From positions 4,033,501 to 4,097,500 of the forward strand of contig NZ_CP027218.1 in NCBI RefSeq assembly GCF_004124275.1: a DNA stretch of 64,000 nt. The letters run 5' to 3'. The notes beneath the pieces were generated by a model that ran no database searches, was not told the origin of the DNA, and saw only the letters and a program-made list of their open reading frames with translations. The position numbers were made by a program, and so were the translations under genes. Positions 1 to 8,305 of the stretch are shown piece by piece. Position 1 is the stretch's first letter. Every line of letters starts with the position of its first letter. Origin of the DNA: Pseudomonas sp. DTU12.3 (GTDB taxonomy: Bacteria > Pseudomonadota > Gammaproteobacteria > Pseudomonadales > Pseudomonadaceae).

Positions 1-434
1 TCGCTGAAGGTGGTTCTGATCGTCTGCTCGAACGCCGTGTTGCCGAAGGTGGCTCCGACCGTCTGCTCGAACGCCGCGTTGCCGAAGGTGGCTCCGATCG
101 TCTGCTCGAACGCCGTGTTGCTGAAGGTGGCTCCGATCGTCTGCTCGAACGCCGTGTTGCCGAAGGTGGCTCCGACCGTCTGCTCGAACGCCGTGTTGCC
201 GAAGGTGGCTCCGACCGTCTGCTCGAACGCCGTGTTGCCGAAGGTGGCTCCGACCGTCTGCTCGAACGCCGTGTTGCTGAAGGTGGCTCCGATCGTCTGC
301 TCGAACGCCGTGTTGCCGAAGGTGGCTCCGACCGTCTGCTCGAACGCCGTGTTGCCGAAGGTGGCTCCGACCGTCTGCTCGAACGCCGTGTTGCTGAAGG
401 TGGCTCCGACCGTCTGCTCGAACGCCGTGTTGCC
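1..434 (+). repeat. 39-bp coding minisatellite, 11 copies
   Basis: Eleven direct tandem copies of a 39-bp unit (GCCGAAGGTGGCTCCGACCG then TCTGCTCGAACGCCGTGTT), differing at a few third positions. The unit is a multiple of three, so copy-number change keeps the reading frame. It is not CRISPR: there are no unique spacers. Confidence 0.95.
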
Positions 435-437
435 TGA
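3..437 (+). CDS. 3' end of a 13-residue tandem-repeat protein (5' truncated by window)
   Basis: The open frame runs in from the window edge and ends at TGA 435-437. It consists of eleven near-identical 39-bp units encoding AEGGSDRLLERRV, with almost no other sequence. The frame is chosen because it stops right after the last unit and just before a strong terminator, whereas the +1 frame (VCSNAVLPKVAP repeats) runs on through that terminator. Units differ only by silent or single changes (GCC/GCT, GAC/GAT), so the array was homogenised recently. The repeat is hydrophilic and charged (E, R, D). The N-terminus, where a signal peptide would lie, is outside the window. I do not recognise a function. 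Small secreted Pseudomonas proteins with AEGG(S/A)DR repeats exist, but that comparison is from memory. Confidence 0.7.
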   Translation, partial: AEGGSDRLLERRVAEGGSDRLLERRVAEGGSDRLLERRVAEGGSDRLLERRVAEGGSDRLLERRVAEGGSDRLLERRVAEGGSDRLLERRVAEGGSDRLLERRVAEGGSDRLLERRVAEGGSDRLLERRVAEGGSDRLLERRVA

Positions 438-463
438 ATCAATCGTTCTACCGCTACACCCAC

Positions 464-497
464 AAAAAAGCCCGGCCTGATCAGCCGGGCTTTTTTG
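464..497. terminator. bidirectional rho-independent terminator
   Basis: AAAAAAG-CCCGGC-loop-GCCGGG-CTTTTTT stem-loop with an A-run before it and a T-run after it, lying between two convergent genes, so it can serve both strands. Confidence 0.9.
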
Positions 498-511
498 CGT
501 TCAACCGTGGC

Positions 512-847
512 TTATTGCACGGTCTTCAGCTTGACCACGTCACCGGAAATCTTGGTGGTGTAGCCGGTCAGGACCCATGCCCAGAACCAGTTTTCCTGGA
601 CTTGGGTGTTGATCATGGCGTCGCCACCCTTGGCTTTGATCGCGGCAGTCTGGGCGCGGACGAAGCGGTTGTTCTGCTGGATCGGGATCACGCCGAACAG
701 CAGCAGACCGGTGGCGGTGGCTTCACTGTGACCAACCACGGTGTATTGGCTGCTGTCGTAATGCTGGGTGTTCATCGGGGTGCCGGTGCAACCTGCCAGA
801 ACCGCACCGAACAGGGCGGCGGCGACTACTTTGCTGAGATACTTCAC
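512..847 (-). CDS. small predicted lipoprotein, 111 aa
   Basis: Starts at GTG 847 with a GGAG ribosome site about 7 nt upstream; the longer reading from 907 adds a charged N-terminus with no signal features. Residues 1-18 form a lipoprotein signal peptide ending in a lipobox (LAGC), so the mature protein would be lipidated at that Cys and probably sit in the outer membrane. The mature part contains TATGLLLFGVIPIQQNNRF and a tryptophan-rich stretch (WFWAWVL), which may contact the membrane. It resembles small Pseudomonas TRL/YgdI-like lipoproteins in size and layout only. Function unknown. Confidence 0.8.
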   Translation of the reverse strand: MKYLSKVVAAALFGAVLAGCTGTPMNTQHYDSSQYTVVGHSEATATGLLLFGVIPIQQNNRFVRAQTAAIKAKGGDAMINTQVQENWFWAWVLTGYTTKISGDVVKLKTVQ

Positions 848-1018
848 TGTAAAACTCCATGGAAAACGCCCGGGATCCGTCTCTCGAGCGGCGCACACCT
901 TACCCAAAATAGTGGCTCATTGGTATCAACCTGGGAAAGTTTCATCTTGCGCTTCGCTGGCAGCCCGTTGGCGATGTCGCATACCATGGCGCCACGCCAA
1001 TCAAGACAGCCATTGCCC

Positions 1019-2719
1019 ATGTTCAAAGCCAGTCTGCGTAGCCATCTCACTCTTTGGTTTGCCGGTTTGTCCCTGCTGACGCTGTTGAGCGTGGGTTTCT
1101 ATGTCGGCCATATCGCCACCGAACAGATGAAGCAGGCCAGCGGCAATGCGTTGCTCAATACCGCGCGCTCGGCAGCGGCGTTGCTCGGCGAACAATTGCG
1201 TGAGCGGCAGTTGGAGGTTTATCTGCTCAGCCGCGCGCCACATCTTGAGCGCGGTGATCTGGATAACCCGGCGATTCTCAAGTCGATGCAATTGCGCACG
1301 CAGGCCCGCGCCGAATATGCGTGGATGGGCGTGACCGATGCCGAAGGCAAGGTGCATCAAGCAGTGAACGCTTTGCTGGTCGGTCAATCGGTGCAGCAGC
1401 GCCCATGGTTCCAGGCCGGACTGCGTGGCGAATACACCGGCGACCCGCACGAAGCCGTGCTGTTGGCCAAACTGCTGCCGGGTTTGCCGAATGGCGAACC
1501 CCTGCGTTTTATCGATTTCGCCGCACCGATTCGTAACGCCGACGGCCAGGTTATTGGCGTACTGGGCGCGCACGCGCACTGGAACTGGGTCACGCACATT
1601 GTCGAATCGGCGACGTTTTCGCATAAGAATTCAGCGCCGGACATCGAAGCGTTGATCATCGATCACGACGGAAAAGTGCTGTACCCCGAGGCCTTGATGG
1701 GCCAGCAATTACCGGTGAGTGATGCAAAGTCGCCGGGCTGGACGGTGGGCAACGGTTATCTGACCAGCATGGTCACCGTGCCGACTCCGTCAAGCACGCA
1801 ATTGTCCTGGTCGATTGCCGTGCGCCAGCCACTGGAAACCGCGCTGCAACCGGCGCGTCTGCTGCTGTATAAGTTGCTGATCGCCGGTGTCTTGGCGGCT
1901 GTGGTGTTCGGCCTCGTTGCCTATTATCTGGCGCTGTACCTGAGCCGGCCCATCGAGCAACTCGCACGCTCGGCCAAGCAGGTGCAGGACAACCAGCCCG
2001 GCGCGCATTTCCCGTTGCAGCATCCGGTGCGTGAAATTGCCCAGCTCGGCCAATCCATCGATGCGATGACGCAATCGCTGCTCGGCAAAGAGCGCGAGTT
2101 GCAGGAAGCAAATGCCTCGCTGGAAGCGACCGTGGCGCAACGCACCGCCGCACTGACTCAGGCCAACGCCGAACTGTTGAGCCTGGCAACGCACGATGCC
2201 TTGAGCGGCGTCTACAACCGCCGGCGTTTCGACGAAAAGATCAGCGAATACACCCTGCTGTCGCGACGGACGGGACGCCCGTTTGCCCTGCTGTTGATCG
2301 ATGCCGACCATTTCAAACGCATCAATGACACGTACGGTCATGCCATCGGCGATGAGGTTTTGCAGCAGTTGGCGCAATTGATTGAGAGCAGCCTGCGCAC
2401 CACCGATTTCGTCGCTCGTTACGGCGGCGAAGAGTTCGCGGTGCTGCTGCCGGAAATTGCCCAGCCCGATACCCCTGAAGTGGTCGCCGAGAAGATTCGC
2501 ACGGCGATTGCGGCGGCGCACTTCCCGGACGTCGGGCATGTGACGGTGAGTATCGGCGTCGCTCTGGCGGACCCGGCGGACAACAGCCACACGGCGCTGA
2601 TCAAACGCGCCGATCAACAGCTGTATCAGGCAAAAGCGGCGGGCCGCAATCAAGTCGCCAGCCACCACACCACGCCCACATCCACATCCACATCCACATC
2701 CACATCCACGACCCTGTAG
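1019..2719 (+). CDS. membrane diguanylate cyclase (Cache-HAMP-GGDEF), 566 aa
   Basis: Predicted to make cyclic di-GMP in response to a periplasmic signal. Order: TM helix at about 10-30, a periplasmic Cache-like sensor at about 35-275, TM helix at about 281-305, a HAMP segment (SRPIEQLARSAKQVQ), a short coiled coil (KERELQEANASLEATVAQRTAAL), then the GGDEF domain. The active site is intact (GGEEF near 469), and an RxxD inhibitory site (RTTD) lies five residues before it, so product feedback is expected. There is no EAL domain. The start is uncertain: in-frame ATGs at 973 and 985 are possible, and none has a good ribosome site. The C-terminus (TSTSTSTSTSTTL) is a low-complexity tail encoded by a hexanucleotide repeat, and the stop codon lies in the first bases of a REP element. 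Confidence 0.9.
   Translation: MFKASLRSHLTLWFAGLSLLTLLSVGFYVGHIATEQMKQASGNALLNTARSAAALLGEQLRERQLEVYLLSRAPHLERGDLDNPAILKSMQLRTQARAEYAWMGVTDAEGKVHQAVNALLVGQSVQQRPWFQAGLRGEYTGDPHEAVLLAKLLPGLPNGEPLRFIDFAAPIRNADGQVIGVLGAHAHWNWVTHIVESATFSHKNSAPDIEALIIDHDGKVLYPEALMGQQLPVSDAKSPGWTVGNGYLTSMVTVPTPSSTQLSWSIAVRQPLETALQPARLLLYKLLIAGVLAAVVFGLVAYYLALYLSRPIEQLARSAKQVQDNQPGAHFPLQHPVREIAQLGQSIDAMTQSLLGKERELQEANASLEATVAQRTAALTQANAELLSLATHDALSGVYNRRRFDEKISEYTLLSRRTGRPFALLLIDADHFKRINDTYGHAIGDEVLQQLAQLIESSLRTTDFVARYGGEEFAVLLPEIAQPDTPEVVAEKIRTAIAAAHFPDVGHVTVSIGVALADPADNSHTALIKRADQQLYQAKAAGRNQVASHHTTPTSTSTSTSTSTTL
2675..2709 (+). repeat. hexanucleotide CACATC tandem tract
   Basis: About five to six copies of CACATC within the last codons of the diguanylate cyclase gene, encoding Thr-Ser repeats. 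A 6-bp unit keeps frame when it slips, so it should vary in length between strains. Confidence 0.85.
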
Positions 2720-2794
2720 GAGCTGCCGCAGGCTGCGATCTTTTGATTGTAAAAAACAAGATCAAAAGATCGCAGCCTGCGGCAGCTCCTACAG
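2714..2794. repeat. REP palindrome, GTAGGAGCTGCCGCAGGCTGCGATC type
   Basis: Long inverted repeat with arms beginning CTGTAGGAGCTGCCGCAGGC and a short AT-rich centre; related copies occur at 6328, 10906, 22609, 26247 and 53970. It forms a strong hairpin downstream of the diguanylate cyclase gene. Confidence 0.9.
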
Positions 2795-2840
2795 GTAACG
2801 TCGCGTCACGTCGCATCAGGTTGGGTTGGATTGAATTGGC

Positions 2841-3929
2841 TCAGGTATTGGTTTTCAGCTTGGTCCACAACCGCGTCGACAGGCGTGCGATCTTCGCCGG
2901 CAACTCTTCCACGGTGAACAGTTTCTCCATCACGCTTTTCGGCGGGTAGATCGCCGCGTCCTCCTTCACGTCCGGGTTGAGGAACTCATTGGCCGCCGCG
3001 TTAGGGTTGGCGTAGTGAATGCTGTTGCTGATGTTGGCGATCACTTTCGGTTCAAGCAGGTAATTCATATAGGCGTAGCCATTGTGCTCATGCGGTGCGC
3101 TTTTTGGCATCACCAGCATGTCGAACCACAAGGTCGTGCCTTCGTCGGGAATCGAATAAGCGATGTCGATGCCGTTTTTCGCTTCCTTGGCGCTCGCCGC
3201 TGCCTGAACGATGTCGCCGTTGAAACCAATCACCGCACAGACGTTGCCGTTGGCCAGGTCGCTGATGTATTTCGAGGCGTGGAAGTACTGAATGTACGGA
3301 CGGATCTTCAGCAATGCCTGTTCGGCCTTTTTGTAATCGTCCGGTTCGTGGCTGTGCGGCGGCAAGCCGAGATAATTAAGGGTGATCGGCAACACCTGCG
3401 TCGGGTTGTCAATGATCGCAACGCCGCACTGGCTGAGTTTCTTGATGTTTTCTTCGGCGAAAAACATCTTCCAGGAATGCGTGACATCGGCGTTGCCGAA
3501 GATCGCCTTGATCTTCTCGACGTTGTAGCCGATGCCGGCAGTGCCCCACATATACGGATAGCCGTACTGGTTGCCGGGGTCGTTGACTTCAAGTTTCTGC
3601 ATCAACACCGGATCGAGGTTTTTCCAGTTGGGCAACTGCGACTTGTCGAGTTTCTGGATCGCTCCGGCCTTGATCAACCGTGAGAGAAAATGGTTCGACG
3701 GGCTGACCACGTCATAGCCGGTGTTGCCGGTCATCAACTTCGACTCCAGCACTTCGTTGCTGTCGTGGATGTCATAAGTGGTCTTGATGCCAGTGGCCTG
3801 GGTGAAATTGGCCAACGTGTCCGGGGCGATGTAGCTGTTCCAGTTGGAGATGTTCACGGTTTCGTCGGCGCAAGCGCTCGCTGTCGTTGCGGCGAGGGCG
3901 ATTGCCAGGGAAAGTCGGTGGATGCGCAT
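2841..3929 (-). CDS. periplasmic polyamine-binding protein (PotF/SpuD-like), 362 aa
   Basis: Substrate-binding subunit of the putrescine/spermidine ABC family (bacterial SBP class of PotD/PotF). It has a Sec signal peptide at about 1-21 ending in ACA-DE, then the family start VNISNWNSYIAPDTLANFTQATGI and the conserved DVVSPSNHFLSRL, YPYMWGTAGIGYN and NYLLEPKVI blocks. Length fits the family. No ATPase or permease genes are adjacent, so it is an orphan that must use a transporter encoded elsewhere or act as a sensor. Downstream of, and in the same direction as, a flavin amine oxidase-like gene, with a 51-bp gap, so the two are probably co-transcribed. The exact polyamine cannot be read from the sequence. 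Confidence 0.9.
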   Translation of the reverse strand: MRIHRLSLAIALAATTASACADETVNISNWNSYIAPDTLANFTQATGIKTTYDIHDSNEVLESKLMTGNTGYDVVSPSNHFLSRLIKAGAIQKLDKSQLPNWKNLDPVLMQKLEVNDPGNQYGYPYMWGTAGIGYNVEKIKAIFGNADVTHSWKMFFAEENIKKLSQCGVAIIDNPTQVLPITLNYLGLPPHSHEPDDYKKAEQALLKIRPYIQYFHASKYISDLANGNVCAVIGFNGDIVQAAASAKEAKNGIDIAYSIPDEGTTLWFDMLVMPKSAPHEHNGYAYMNYLLEPKVIANISNSIHYANPNAAANEFLNPDVKEDAAIYPPKSVMEKLFTVEELPAKIARLSTRLWTKLKTNT

Positions 3930-3980
3930 GTTCTGTCACCTGTAGGGAATGGCTTTTGTTCTTGTGTGATAGGCGGAAAT

Positions 3981-5282
3981 TCAGATTTCTGTTCTGGCCC
4001 TGACCGCCTCCACGCGCATGCGAAGCATGGCACCGATATCGAAAAAAGGACGTGGCGGCAGCCAGCCCGGTTCGGCCCGTTGCATCACTGATTGCAACAG
4101 CGGCGAGTCGACGCCCGACGCCAGCTCCGCCAACAGGCGGCCCCACAACGTGCCGCGCGCAACGCCGGAACCATTGCAGCCGGCCACGGCAAACACGCCC
4201 TCCTCGACCCGATCGAAAAACGCCTGGCCGCTGCGGCTCGCGCTCAAGTGACCGGTCCAGGAGTAGTCGATGTCTTGTTCGCCGAGGAACGGAAAACGTC
4301 GCTGCAAGCCGCGAACGTGGTGTTGGCGGCGCACCGCCAGTTCGCTGTTGGAGAGATCGCGCGTACGGTATTCGGCGGTGTTGCGGATCATCACCCGACG
4401 ATCCGGGGTCAAGCGCACCGTGGCCCCGAGCGGCCGCGTCGACAGCACGCCCCAAGGCTCGACGGCGCCGATGGCCCGGAACTCCTGATCGGTGAGCGGC
4501 CGCGTCAGGCTGGCACTCAGTTCCATCGGGAACGTGGCGCTGTCAGCGATTCCGACCCGGGGAATGAAAGCGTTGAGGCACACCAGGACTTTTTTCGCTT
4601 CAATGCTGCCCTCTACGGCATTGGCGCGCAGACGCCCTTGGCTCAGGCGCTCCAGAGCGCTGATGTCGGTGTTTTCGTACACGGTGATGCTGCCCGGCAA
4701 GGCATTGAGCAAGCCCTTCACGTACTTGGCTGGCTGCAACAACGCGTTGCCATTGCCACAGCAGATCGCCGCCTCGTAGTGGCGAGTGCCGAGCTTTTGC
4801 GCCAATGCCGCGCCCTGCAGAAATTCCGCACGGGCGCCGAGGGCGCGCAGGGTCGCCAGTTTGGCGTCGACCTGGTCGAGCTTGGCCCGATCGTTGACGG
4901 CAAAGTAATAACCGCTGTCGCGAAAGTCGCATTCGATGCCGTGGCGGGCGATGCGTTGGCGCACTTCTTCGCTGGCAGCGCGGGAAATATTCGTGTCGAT
5001 TTCAAACCCGGCGAAGCCCGGCGCGCCGATCAGTTCGCTGTGCGCCGGATGCTCATGGGCAACGACGAATCCCGAGTTGCGTGCCGATGCGCCTTGCGCC
5101 GCCCGCTGCCGATCAACCACGACGATGCGCGCCTGCGGATGCATTTCGGCAAGGGTATGCGCGGCGCTGAGGCCGGTGATGCCGCCACCGATTACCAGCC
5201 AGTCGGCCTTCTGCGCACCACTCAGGCGACCACGTTCCGGCGAGCTGCCAGCCTGCGCGATCCAGCCACATACGTTTTCCAT
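3981..5282 (-). CDS. FAD-dependent amine oxidoreductase (DAO/PuuB-like), 433 aa
   Basis: N-terminal dinucleotide-binding motif GGGITGLSAAHTLAE (about 30-44) followed by VVVDRQRAAQGASARNSGF, the typical FAD and substrate entrance of the D-amino-acid oxidase family. The closest type is gamma-glutamylputrescine oxidase/OrdL. The C-terminal FAD loop (GVFAVAGCNGSGVARGT) is present. The start at 5282 has GAGGTGG 5 nt upstream; an ATG at 5294 is possible. It is divergent from a LysR regulator and precedes a polyamine-binding protein, which suggests oxidation of a polyamine or its gamma-glutamyl derivative. The substrate is inferred from context. Confidence 0.85.
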   Translation of the reverse strand: MENVCGWIAQAGSSPERGRLSGAQKADWLVIGGGITGLSAAHTLAEMHPQARIVVVDRQRAAQGASARNSGFVVAHEHPAHSELIGAPGFAGFEIDTNISRAASEEVRQRIARHGIECDFRDSGYYFAVNDRAKLDQVDAKLATLRALGARAEFLQGAALAQKLGTRHYEAAICCGNGNALLQPAKYVKGLLNALPGSITVYENTDISALERLSQGRLRANAVEGSIEAKKVLVCLNAFIPRVGIADSATFPMELSASLTRPLTDQEFRAIGAVEPWGVLSTRPLGATVRLTPDRRVMIRNTAEYRTRDLSNSELAVRRQHHVRGLQRRFPFLGEQDIDYSWTGHLSASRSGQAFFDRVEEGVFAVAGCNGSGVARGTLWGRLLAELASGVDSPLLQSVMQRAEPGWLPPRPFFDIGAMLRMRVEAVRARTEI

Positions 5283-5442
5283 GCACCACCTCATTCGACT
5301 GTCGTTCTGCGGCTTGCTTCTGCACAGCGGCCATGCGTGAATCGCATGAGCTGCTTGAGAAGATTGCCGCCAGAGCTAAAATCTATAAGGTCTTCGTCGC
5401 CCCAACCAACGTTATAAAATCATCGAGCCATTCGGAAAACGC

Positions 5443-6333
5443 ATGGATAAAATCCGCCACGTGCCCTCACTGCAAGCCCTGCAAGCCTTGGTCGAAGTCG
5501 CCCGCTGCGGCAGTTTTACCAGCGCGGCACAAAGCCTTTGCCTGACGCAAAGCGCGGTAAGCCGGCAGATCCAGCAACTGGAACATCACTTCAATGTACC
5601 GTTGTTCATCCGCACCAGTCGCAGCCTGCGCCTGACCACGGAGGGCGAACAGGTACTGGCCAGCGCCCGCAGCATCCTCGACCAACTGAAAACCCTGGAA
5701 GAACGCCTCGCCCCGCAAAAGCGGCCGTTGCGCATTCGCATGCATGTGTCGCTCGCGGTGCGCTGGCTGCTGCCGAAACTCAGCGACTTTTACCTGCGCC
5801 ATCCCGAGGTGTCGCTGGCGATTGAAACCGTCGCCACCGAGGTGGTCGAGCCGGCGAGCGACAGTGACGCCTACATTGTCTATTTGCCGCAGCCGTCCAG
5901 CGATCCCGATTGCCTGACGCTGTTCGAAGAAACGCTGGTGCCGGTGTGTTCACCGAACCTGGCAGACGCGCCTCGATCGGTGGAAGAACTGCGGCGCTTT
6001 CCATTACTGCATCGCTCGGCGGATCGTCAGGCATGGATCGAATGGCTGGCAGCAAACGAGGGAAAACCGCTGGAGGAATACCGGCACATCCCGTTCAACC
6101 TGGATGAGCTGGCTCTGGATGCGGCGGCGCGGGGATTGGGCGTGGCGGTGACGGACATGACCCTGGCGGCCGAGTCGATCGAACGCGGTTTGCTGGTCGT
6201 GCCATTCGGTGAACCGCTGCGCACGGGCGGCGTTTATGCGTTGTGCCTGCAACCGGAAGCTGCATCGCATCCGGCCTGCGCGCTGGTCATGCAATGGTTT
6301 GCCAATCAAGCCACAACCAAAATCCCCCTGTAG
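5443..6333 (+). CDS. LysR-family transcriptional regulator, 296 aa
   Basis: N-terminal winged helix-turn-helix (ALVEVARCGSFTSAAQSLCLTQSAVSRQIQQLE, about 15-47) and a C-terminal effector-binding domain of the GcvA type (VPSLQALQAL start, HPEVSLAIETV, SADRQAWIEWLAA). It is divergently transcribed from the oxidoreductase/polyamine-binding pair across 160 bp and is its likely regulator. The stop codon (CTG TAG) is formed by the first bases of the REP element at 6328, so the native C-terminus may have been altered by insertion. Confidence 0.92.
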   Translation: MDKIRHVPSLQALQALVEVARCGSFTSAAQSLCLTQSAVSRQIQQLEHHFNVPLFIRTSRSLRLTTEGEQVLASARSILDQLKTLEERLAPQKRPLRIRMHVSLAVRWLLPKLSDFYLRHPEVSLAIETVATEVVEPASDSDAYIVYLPQPSSDPDCLTLFEETLVPVCSPNLADAPRSVEELRRFPLLHRSADRQAWIEWLAANEGKPLEEYRHIPFNLDELALDAAARGLGVAVTDMTLAAESIERGLLVVPFGEPLRTGGVYALCLQPEAASHPACALVMQWFANQATTKIPL

Positions 6334-6412
6334 GCGCTGCCGCAGGCTGCGATCTGTTGATTTTGTTTTTAAGACAAGATCAAAAGATCGCAGCCTGCGG
6401 CAGCTCCTACAG
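6328..6412. repeat. REP palindrome shared by two convergent 3' ends
   Basis: Inverted repeat CTGTAGGCGCTGCCGCAGGC / GCCTGCGGCAGCTCCTACAG with an AT-rich centre. Its left end supplies the TAG of the LysR gene, and its right end, read on the minus strand, supplies the TAG of the cytochrome gene. Confidence 0.92.
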
Positions 6413-6799
6413 TTGTGCCGGGAAGGTTTGCAGATACGCCAGCAGATTATCGAGTTTCTCTTCGTCGCTGAGGCCCCAGAAAATCATCCGCGTGCCCGGC
6501 ACCACGCCTTTGGGATCTTTCAGATAGGCCGTCAGCGTGTCGCGGCTCCAGGTCACGCCGGAGTTTTTCATCGCCTCGGAATACACGTAGTTCGCCGATG
6601 TGCCGGCGGGTCGGCCGAAGATGCCGTTGAGTTGCGGGCCGAACCCCGGACGCGCGGATTCGCCGACCTGATGGCAGCCGCCGCACAGCCGCGGGAAGAT
6701 TTTCGCACCGGCTTCGGGATCGCCCGCAGCCTGGGCGGTGCTGCTGAACAGGCCTGCGCTGAGCATCAGGGTGAGGAACAGTGACGCGGTGTTTTTCAT
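6407..6799 (-). CDS. periplasmic class I cytochrome c, 130 aa
   Basis: Signal peptide at 1-24 (ending AQA-AGD), heme-binding CGGCH at residues 39-43, and a likely axial methionine in GTRMIF (Met105). The size and the GxxIFxRxCGGCH...FGPxLNGIFGR pattern match the small mitochondrial-type c550/c2 family. It would carry electrons in the periplasm; the partner is unknown. Start ATG 6799 is chosen because the signal peptide begins there. The last two codons and the stop lie in the REP element. Confidence 0.9.
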   Translation of the reverse strand: MKNTASLFLTLMLSAGLFSSTAQAAGDPEAGAKIFPRLCGGCHQVGESARPGFGPQLNGIFGRPAGTSANYVYSEAMKNSGVTWSRDTLTAYLKDPKGVVPGTRMIFWGLSDEEKLDNLLAYLQTFPAQL

Positions 6800-6883
6800 C
6801 GGGCAATCCAGAACGGTGTCATGCAATTGTGCCAAGGCTATCATTTTGTGGCGAAGGCGCTTGCTCTCGGGCTAGAGCGTTTT

Positions 6884-8215
6884 TTACAGATAAGCGCCGA
6901 TGACTTTTCTGACCGTGATCAACGCCTGACGCAAAACCTCCATGTCCACCGAGCCCAGCGCCAGACGTATCGCATGCGGCACATGCGCCGACACTGAAAA
7001 CGGTTCGGCGCTGGTCACCGAAATCTGTGCGTGCATCAACTCGACGACGATCTGATCGGCACGCACGTCTTCCGGGAGCGGCAGCCACACGAAGTACGAG
7101 GCCGGATGGCCAATGACCTTCAATCCTTTGAGCAACTTGGCAGCCAACGCCTGACGCGCCCTGGCGTCGTTGCGCTTTTGCTCTTCGAGCACGGTGACAG
7201 TGCCGTCATCCAGCCAGCCGCAAGCGATCGCCGTCATCACACCCGGGGTGTTCCAGGTCGTCGCACGAATGATCCGTTCCAGCGCCGGCACCTTCTGCGC
7301 CGGCGCGGCGATGAAGCCGACACGCAAGCCGGTGGCGATGTTTTTCGACAGCCCCGACACGTACAGGGTGCGCTCTGGTGCCAGGTCGATCAGCGCGGCT
7401 GGCGGGTTGTCGACCAGAAACGCGTAGGCCGCGTCCTCAATGAGGGTCAGATCATGCCGACGGGCAATCGCCACCAGTTGCTCGCGTTGCGCCAATGGCA
7501 TCACCCAACCCAACGGATTGTGCAGCGTCGGCATGCTGTAGACGGCACGTACCGAGCGGCTGTGGCAGAGCTTGTCCAGCACGGCGAGATCCGGTCCCTG
7601 ATCGTTGATCGGGATCGCCACGACTTCCAGATGCAGCGCTTCGGCCAGCACTTTGAACCCGGAATAGGTCAGCGCATCCGCCGCAATCACATCGCCAGGC
7701 TTGAGCAGCGCCATCAGCGTTACCGCCAACCCTTGCTGGGCGCCGTTGACGATAAGCACCTGCTCGGCGTCGACGTTGACGCCACGGCTCAGCAGATGGC
7801 GCGCCACCGAGGCGCGCTCGTGCGAGCGGCCGGCATGCGGTTGATAACGCAACAAGGCTTCGAGGTCACCGGACAACGCCAGTTGGCGCAACGCCGTGCG
7901 CAGCAGGTCGGCCTGACCGGGCAATGACGGGTAATTGAAATTAAGGTCGATCATGCCGACCGCCACGTCTTTCTGATCGATGCCCTGCCCCGGCGCCAGC
8001 GACGTTTCGCGCACGAACGTGCCGCGCCCGGTTTCGCCGCTAACCAGGCCCATCGCTTCCAGCTCGGCGTAAACCCGGGAAGCGGTGACCAGCGCCAGGC
8101 CCTCCTGCGTGGCCAATTGGCGATGCGTCGGCAGGCGCGTTCCTGGCGCCAGCTGCCCCGAACGAATATCTGCCGCAAAGGTGTCAACGAGGGTCTTGTA
8201 GCGAGAGCGCGGCAT
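6884..8215 (-). CDS. MocR/PdxR-type regulator (GntR HTH + aminotransferase fold), 443 aa
   Basis: A GntR winged helix at about 1-70 (YKTLVDTFAADIRSGQLAPGTRLPTHRQLA) is fused to a class I aminotransferase-like domain with a PLP site; the lysine is in YVSGLSKNIATGLRVGF. Family members sense PLP, alone or with an amino compound, and act as activators or repressors. It is divergent from an EamA exporter with only 90 bp between starts, so the exporter is the likely target. The start ATG 8215 (MPRSRYK) is chosen; upstream in-frame sequence to 8530 is antisense to the exporter and is not coding. Confidence 0.9.
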   Translation of the reverse strand: MPRSRYKTLVDTFAADIRSGQLAPGTRLPTHRQLATQEGLALVTASRVYAELEAMGLVSGETGRGTFVRETSLAPGQGIDQKDVAVGMIDLNFNYPSLPGQADLLRTALRQLALSGDLEALLRYQPHAGRSHERASVARHLLSRGVNVDAEQVLIVNGAQQGLAVTLMALLKPGDVIAADALTYSGFKVLAEALHLEVVAIPINDQGPDLAVLDKLCHSRSVRAVYSMPTLHNPLGWVMPLAQREQLVAIARRHDLTLIEDAAYAFLVDNPPAALIDLAPERTLYVSGLSKNIATGLRVGFIAAPAQKVPALERIIRATTWNTPGVMTAIACGWLDDGTVTVLEEQKRNDARARQALAAKLLKGLKVIGHPASYFVWLPLPEDVRADQIVVELMHAQISVTSAEPFSVSAHVPHAIRLALGSVDMEVLRQALITVRKVIGAYL

Positions 8216-8232
8216 GCCGGGATGTATCCATG

Positions 8233-8248
8233 ACAATTCTTTGATTGT
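8233..8248. promoter_or_regulatory. inverted repeat in MocR-EamA intergenic region
   Basis: ACAAT-TCTTTG-ATTGT, a perfect 5-bp inverted repeat between the two divergent starts; a possible operator for the MocR protein. Short, so chance is not excluded. Confidence 0.35.
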
Positions 8249-8305
8249 GCTGATTCTCAACCATAGGATTGCGCCAATGCAACCCACCTCTGAGCGCAAC
8301 CTCGT

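Noticed and set aside
1..434. CRISPR array
   Set aside because: Direct repeats are contiguous with no unique spacers and are coding.
10..480. Plus-strand frame with VCSNAVLPKVAP repeats
   Set aside because: Runs through the downstream terminator; the other frame ends properly after the last unit and gives a charged, Pseudomonas-like repeat.
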